From IMG/VR virus record IMGVR_UViG_3300025310_000014, positions 1-38,604 of that record: DNA of 38,604 nucleotides; one strand, given 5' to 3'. This DNA comes from a virus. Shown here one piece after another: positions 36,649-38,604 of the stretch (position 1 is its first letter; the number at the start of each line of letters is the position of its first letter). The notes under the pieces were generated by a model that was not told the origin of the DNA, did not search any database, and saw only the letters and a list, made by a program, of their open reading frames with translations. The position numbers and the translations under genes are program-made.

Positions 36649-37488
36649 GGGCACGATCAGCCGCTGGTAGGAGAGGAACGCGCGCCCCCGGGCCGTCTCG
36701 GTGACGGCGTCGACCTGATAGAGGCTCGGGGTGCCGCGCCGCGCAACGTCAAGATAGTCCTCGGCCACCGTCCGCCAGTAGGTGGTATCGCGCAGTGCAA
36801 TCAATGGCTTGCCGAGCGGTGTCGCTTCATCCTCGAAGACGTTGTAGCCCGGGCCGACGACTGCGATCCTGAAGTCGGACCTGCCGAGGCGATCGAGCAC
36901 GATGAAGCGGCCGTCGAAGATCGCGTCGAGCCGTGCCGTGAGTTCGGTGAGCGCGCCGTTGGCGGCGAAGGCGATGGCCATGCGCGCGGCGAGATCGAAG
37001 GCCGGGTCGGCCTCGAGCGCCGGGTTTGGCAGGCGGTGGCTGAAGACGCGTCGCGGGCCGCTGTTCGCGTCCTCGGCAAACCATGGACCCAGGAAGTCGA
37101 GGACGGCCCAGCCGTTCGAGAATGCTCTCTCGAGGAACCGGTCGCCGAAATAAACGTTTAGGGTGTAGCGCGCCTCCGCCCGGTCGCCGAGCCAGTAGAG
37201 CAGTTCGAACGCCACCTTGGGGGGCACCTTGTCGGGCGCCAGCGTGACCTGCCAAGCGTCCGGCCCGCCCTCGAGACAAACACAACCGAGGTTGCAACAG
37301 AGGAAGTCCGTCAGCTGCGGCTCATCAAGACGCGAACGTTCGCGCAAGGTCGCCCATTCGTCGGCTGCCAGTCCCAAGAACGTTCGCAAGCGCTTAACGC
37401 AACCCCGCCTGGGGCTCCCCGCTGCACTCTCCCGGGCGACGTGGGGAACAGCCATTCGTTCCGCCCGCGCTGCCGGGAAGTCGTCCAC
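36583..37488 (-). CDS. Hypothetical protein with PAS-like C-terminal domain
   Basis: A 301-residue frame starting at GTG 37488 (GAGGG nearby) or ATG 37455. The C-terminal 130 residues (ARLDAIFDGRFIVLDRLGRS, DFRIAVVGPGYNVFEDEATP, LGKPLIALRDTTYWRTVAED) resemble PAS domains of the alphaproteobacterial PAS_5 kind, but the later conserved parts are weak. The first half has DFLCCNLGCVCLEGG with four Cys and ELLYWLGDRAEARYTLNVYF. Function is unknown. It converges on the GNAT-like gene with a 66-bp overlap. Confidence 0.5.
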   Translation of the reverse strand: MDDFPAARAERMAVPHVARESAAGSPRRGCVKRLRTFLGLAADEWATLRERSRLDEPQLTDFLCCNLGCVCLEGGPDAWQVTLAPDKVPPKVAFELLYWLGDRAEARYTLNVYFGDRFLERAFSNGWAVLDFLGPWFAEDANSGPRRVFSHRLPNPALEADPAFDLAARMAIAFAANGALTELTARLDAIFDGRFIVLDRLGRSDFRIAVVGPGYNVFEDEATPLGKPLIALRDTTYWRTVAEDYLDVARRGTPSLYQVDAVTETARGRAFLSYQRLIVPLSATRLLGVTRPNVGAIRLGR

Positions 37489-37629
37489 TTTGCCCTCGCG
37501 GCCGCGACACCGGTCTCCTTAGCCGGAAGCGGCCATCACTAGTTCGTAGGTCACACAACTTATCCCCGTCCGCGTGCCACCTGCTACCAAAAAGGTCACA
37601 TCGATGTGGAAAATCGACGGAGGCAATCG
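37489..37629. promoter_or_regulatory. Divergent intergenic region
   Basis: A 141-bp, AT-richer gap between the PAS-like gene and the next plus-strand gene. GGTCACA occurs twice (about 37548 and 37591) as a direct repeat, which may be a regulator site. No clear promoter is seen. Confidence 0.25.
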
Positions 37630-37896
37630 ATGCGAAGCGCAGACGAGGTTCTTGCCGATGGCGTGGCGCTGGCGCTTTTGCCGGAAGATCAGCGCTCAGC
37701 GCGCGCTCGCGCCGAGATCCGCGCGCTCGCGGAGGAGTTGCGCGGCATTCGCGATCTTGCGGCATACCTCCTCGGCGTGTGCGGCATGGCGCTTGGCGAG
37801 GGCGGGGCGCTCGATGAGCGTGGCGCAACCAACGTGTCGGACATGCCGGAGATGCTCGGCCTCCTCTCGGCGCGCGGATCGCCGACGCGGCACTGA
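37630..37896 (+). CDS. Small hypothetical protein (88 aa)
   Basis: ATG 37630 has GGAGG 6 bases upstream; a GTG at 37606 is in frame. The sequence MRSADEVLADGVALALLPED then QRSARARAEIRALAEELRGI is helical, and the end is Gly-rich then DERGATNVSDMPEMLGLLSA. No family is recognised. It lies at the edge between prophage-like and host-like DNA. Confidence 0.5.
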   Translation: MRSADEVLADGVALALLPEDQRSARARAEIRALAEELRGIRDLAAYLLGVCGMALGEGGALDERGATNVSDMPEMLGLLSARGSPTRH

Positions 37897-37998
37897 GGCG
37901 AGCCTTGAGGTAGCGTCACAGCTTGAAATCTGACGCCGTTGACCTGGCTCTGCCGCGTGCCAAGTCCCATGCTATGCTCAAAAAGACGAACTCAGATC

Positions 37999-38343
37999 AT
38001 GCCAGCAGGACCGAACGGCGAGAAACGACCTGCCGGTGTCATCGGCAACACGGTAACAGCCATGAGAGTCGCGGCCGGAGAGGAAGTAGGCAAGACCGAC
38101 GACGGCAAGCCCGTCATCACCACCAACACAATCGAAGACTATTTCAGCATCTTCAAGCGAGGCATGACGGGCGTGAATCAGTGCTGCTCCGAGAAGCACT
38201 TGCATCGCTATCTGGCGGAGTTCGATTTCAGACACAACGCGCGGTCGGCGTTGGGCGTCGAAGACGTTGAGCGAACCGAGCGCGTGTTGAAGGGCGTCAC
38301 CGGCAAGCGACTGACTTATCGAGGGCCTGACCAAGAACGCTAA
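37999..38343 (+). pseudogene. IS1595-type (ISXO2-like) transposase, 3' remnant
   Basis: A 114-codon frame. NTIEDYFSIFKRGMTGVNQC then CSEKHLHRYLAEFDFRHNAR and TGKRLTYRGPDQER match the C-terminal end of IS1595/ISXO2 transposases ('hTNt.EgfFs.lKrg..g......kHLhRYl.EF.fR.N.R'). The first about 40 residues hold only a poor trace of the family and the DDE catalytic Asp residues are absent, so most of the transposase (about 300 residues) is missing. It marks an old insertion at the right-hand boundary. Confidence 0.8.
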
Positions 38344-38346
38344 GGA

Positions 38347-38604
38347 ATGACGACGATGAGTGCGTCATCCGATATCCGGGTTGTTGTCGATCGCATCTTG
38401 CACGTGGACAAGGTACCCACTGGACAGATGAATTGGGTGGATGAGCACCGCGAGGGCGACATGCGTCTTCTGCTGCCTTTGCTGGTCGATGGTGATGAAC
38501 CGCCCCGGGTTTGCCGGAGGCTCCAACTCTTGAGAGAGTGGAGCCATGACAAGCGAATCAAGAACCGCAAAGCCTGCCGGGACCGCCAGAGGCGCCCCCG
38601 GCTT
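38347..38604 (+). CDS. Hypothetical protein, partial, runs off the window
   Basis: An open frame of 86 codons from ATG 38347 (second ATG 38356 has AAGGA at a better distance) to the right edge. MTTMSASSDIRVVVDRILHV then DKVPTGQMNWVDEHREGDMR and LLLPLLVDGDEPP look like a genuine alpha/beta domain. Beyond that the sequence turns basic (KRIKNRKACRDRQRRPR), so a frameshift after about residue 60 is possible. No family is recognised. Confidence 0.4.
   Translation, partial: MTTMSASSDIRVVVDRILHVDKVPTGQMNWVDEHREGDMRLLLPLLVDGDEPPRVCRRLQLLREWSHDKRIKNRKACRDRQRRPRL

Noticed and set aside
30213-37975. GCCAAGTCCCA found both at the right end of the R-M cassette (30222) and before the transposase remnant (37959)
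   Set aside because: Only about 11 bases are identical, and the flanks differ. Not enough to claim an att pair or a shared mobile unit.
1-38604. CRISPR arrays, tRNA and rRNA genes
   Set aside because: No regularly spaced repeats of 24-40 bases with unique spacers and no tRNA-like cloverleaf or rRNA segment was seen on either strand.

Overview
The window is most of the late (virion) region of a prophage in a high-GC alphaproteobacterium, probably Hyphomicrobiales/Rhizobiales. That placement is an inference from base composition, from the Rhizobiales-type small genes and from a possible PAS_5-like protein at the right edge. Almost all phage genes lie on the minus strand, so the phage reads from about 35.2 kb down to 1. 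The virion is chimeric. Head genes are lambda-type: terminase Nu1/GpA, gpW, portal gpB, S49 protease gpC with a nested Nu3-like scaffold, decoration protein gpD and capsid gpE. Tail genes are Mu-type: DUF2635/gp38, sheath, tube, frameshifted tail chaperone, tape measure, gpN, gp44, gp45, gp46, gp47, gp48. A long tail-fibre module and the start of an endolysin close the left side. No integrase, transposition gene or early phage gene is visible, so neither end of the prophage can be placed with certainty.

Region by region: 1-6240 holds the endolysin start and the host-recognition (fibre) genes. 6240-12217 is the baseplate, interrupted at 6957-7535 by a plus-strand Zn-ribbon gene and a minus-strand terminator. 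12218-13490 is an accessory block with three small genes. 13491-18950 holds tape measure, chaperone, tube and sheath, with a plus-strand small gene at 16334. 19062-22171 holds head-tail joining and tail-completion genes, an unusual 407-aa coiled-coil protein and another plus-strand small gene. 22241-26955 is the capsid module. 27017-28442 is a PIN-domain toxin-antitoxin-like cassette flanked by perfect 41-bp direct repeats. 28404-28655 is gpW. 28792-30212 is a plus-strand, lower-GC restriction-modification cassette (BglII/BstYI-like endonuclease plus MT-A70 methyltransferase). 30237-33396 holds a second protein that shares a C-terminal domain with the coiled-coil protein, then the terminase genes. 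33556-35200 holds small upstream phage genes, including a two-helix membrane protein. 35404-35700 is a divergent XRE regulator. 35833-38604 looks like host or boundary DNA: a GNAT-like gene, a PAS-like gene, a small gene, an IS1595-type transposase remnant and a partial gene.

Working together, terminase, portal, protease/scaffold, decoration and capsid proteins build and fill the head. The joining proteins cap it, and the sheath/tube/tape-measure/baseplate set makes a contractile tail. The accessory cassettes (PIN module, R-M pair, plus-strand small genes) are not virion genes. They look like lysogen-expressed morons, at least two of which could affect phage defence or prophage maintenance. 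A family of about 40-bp palindromes sits mostly in the 5' leaders of the major tail and head genes, and one copy lies inside the gp46 reading frame.
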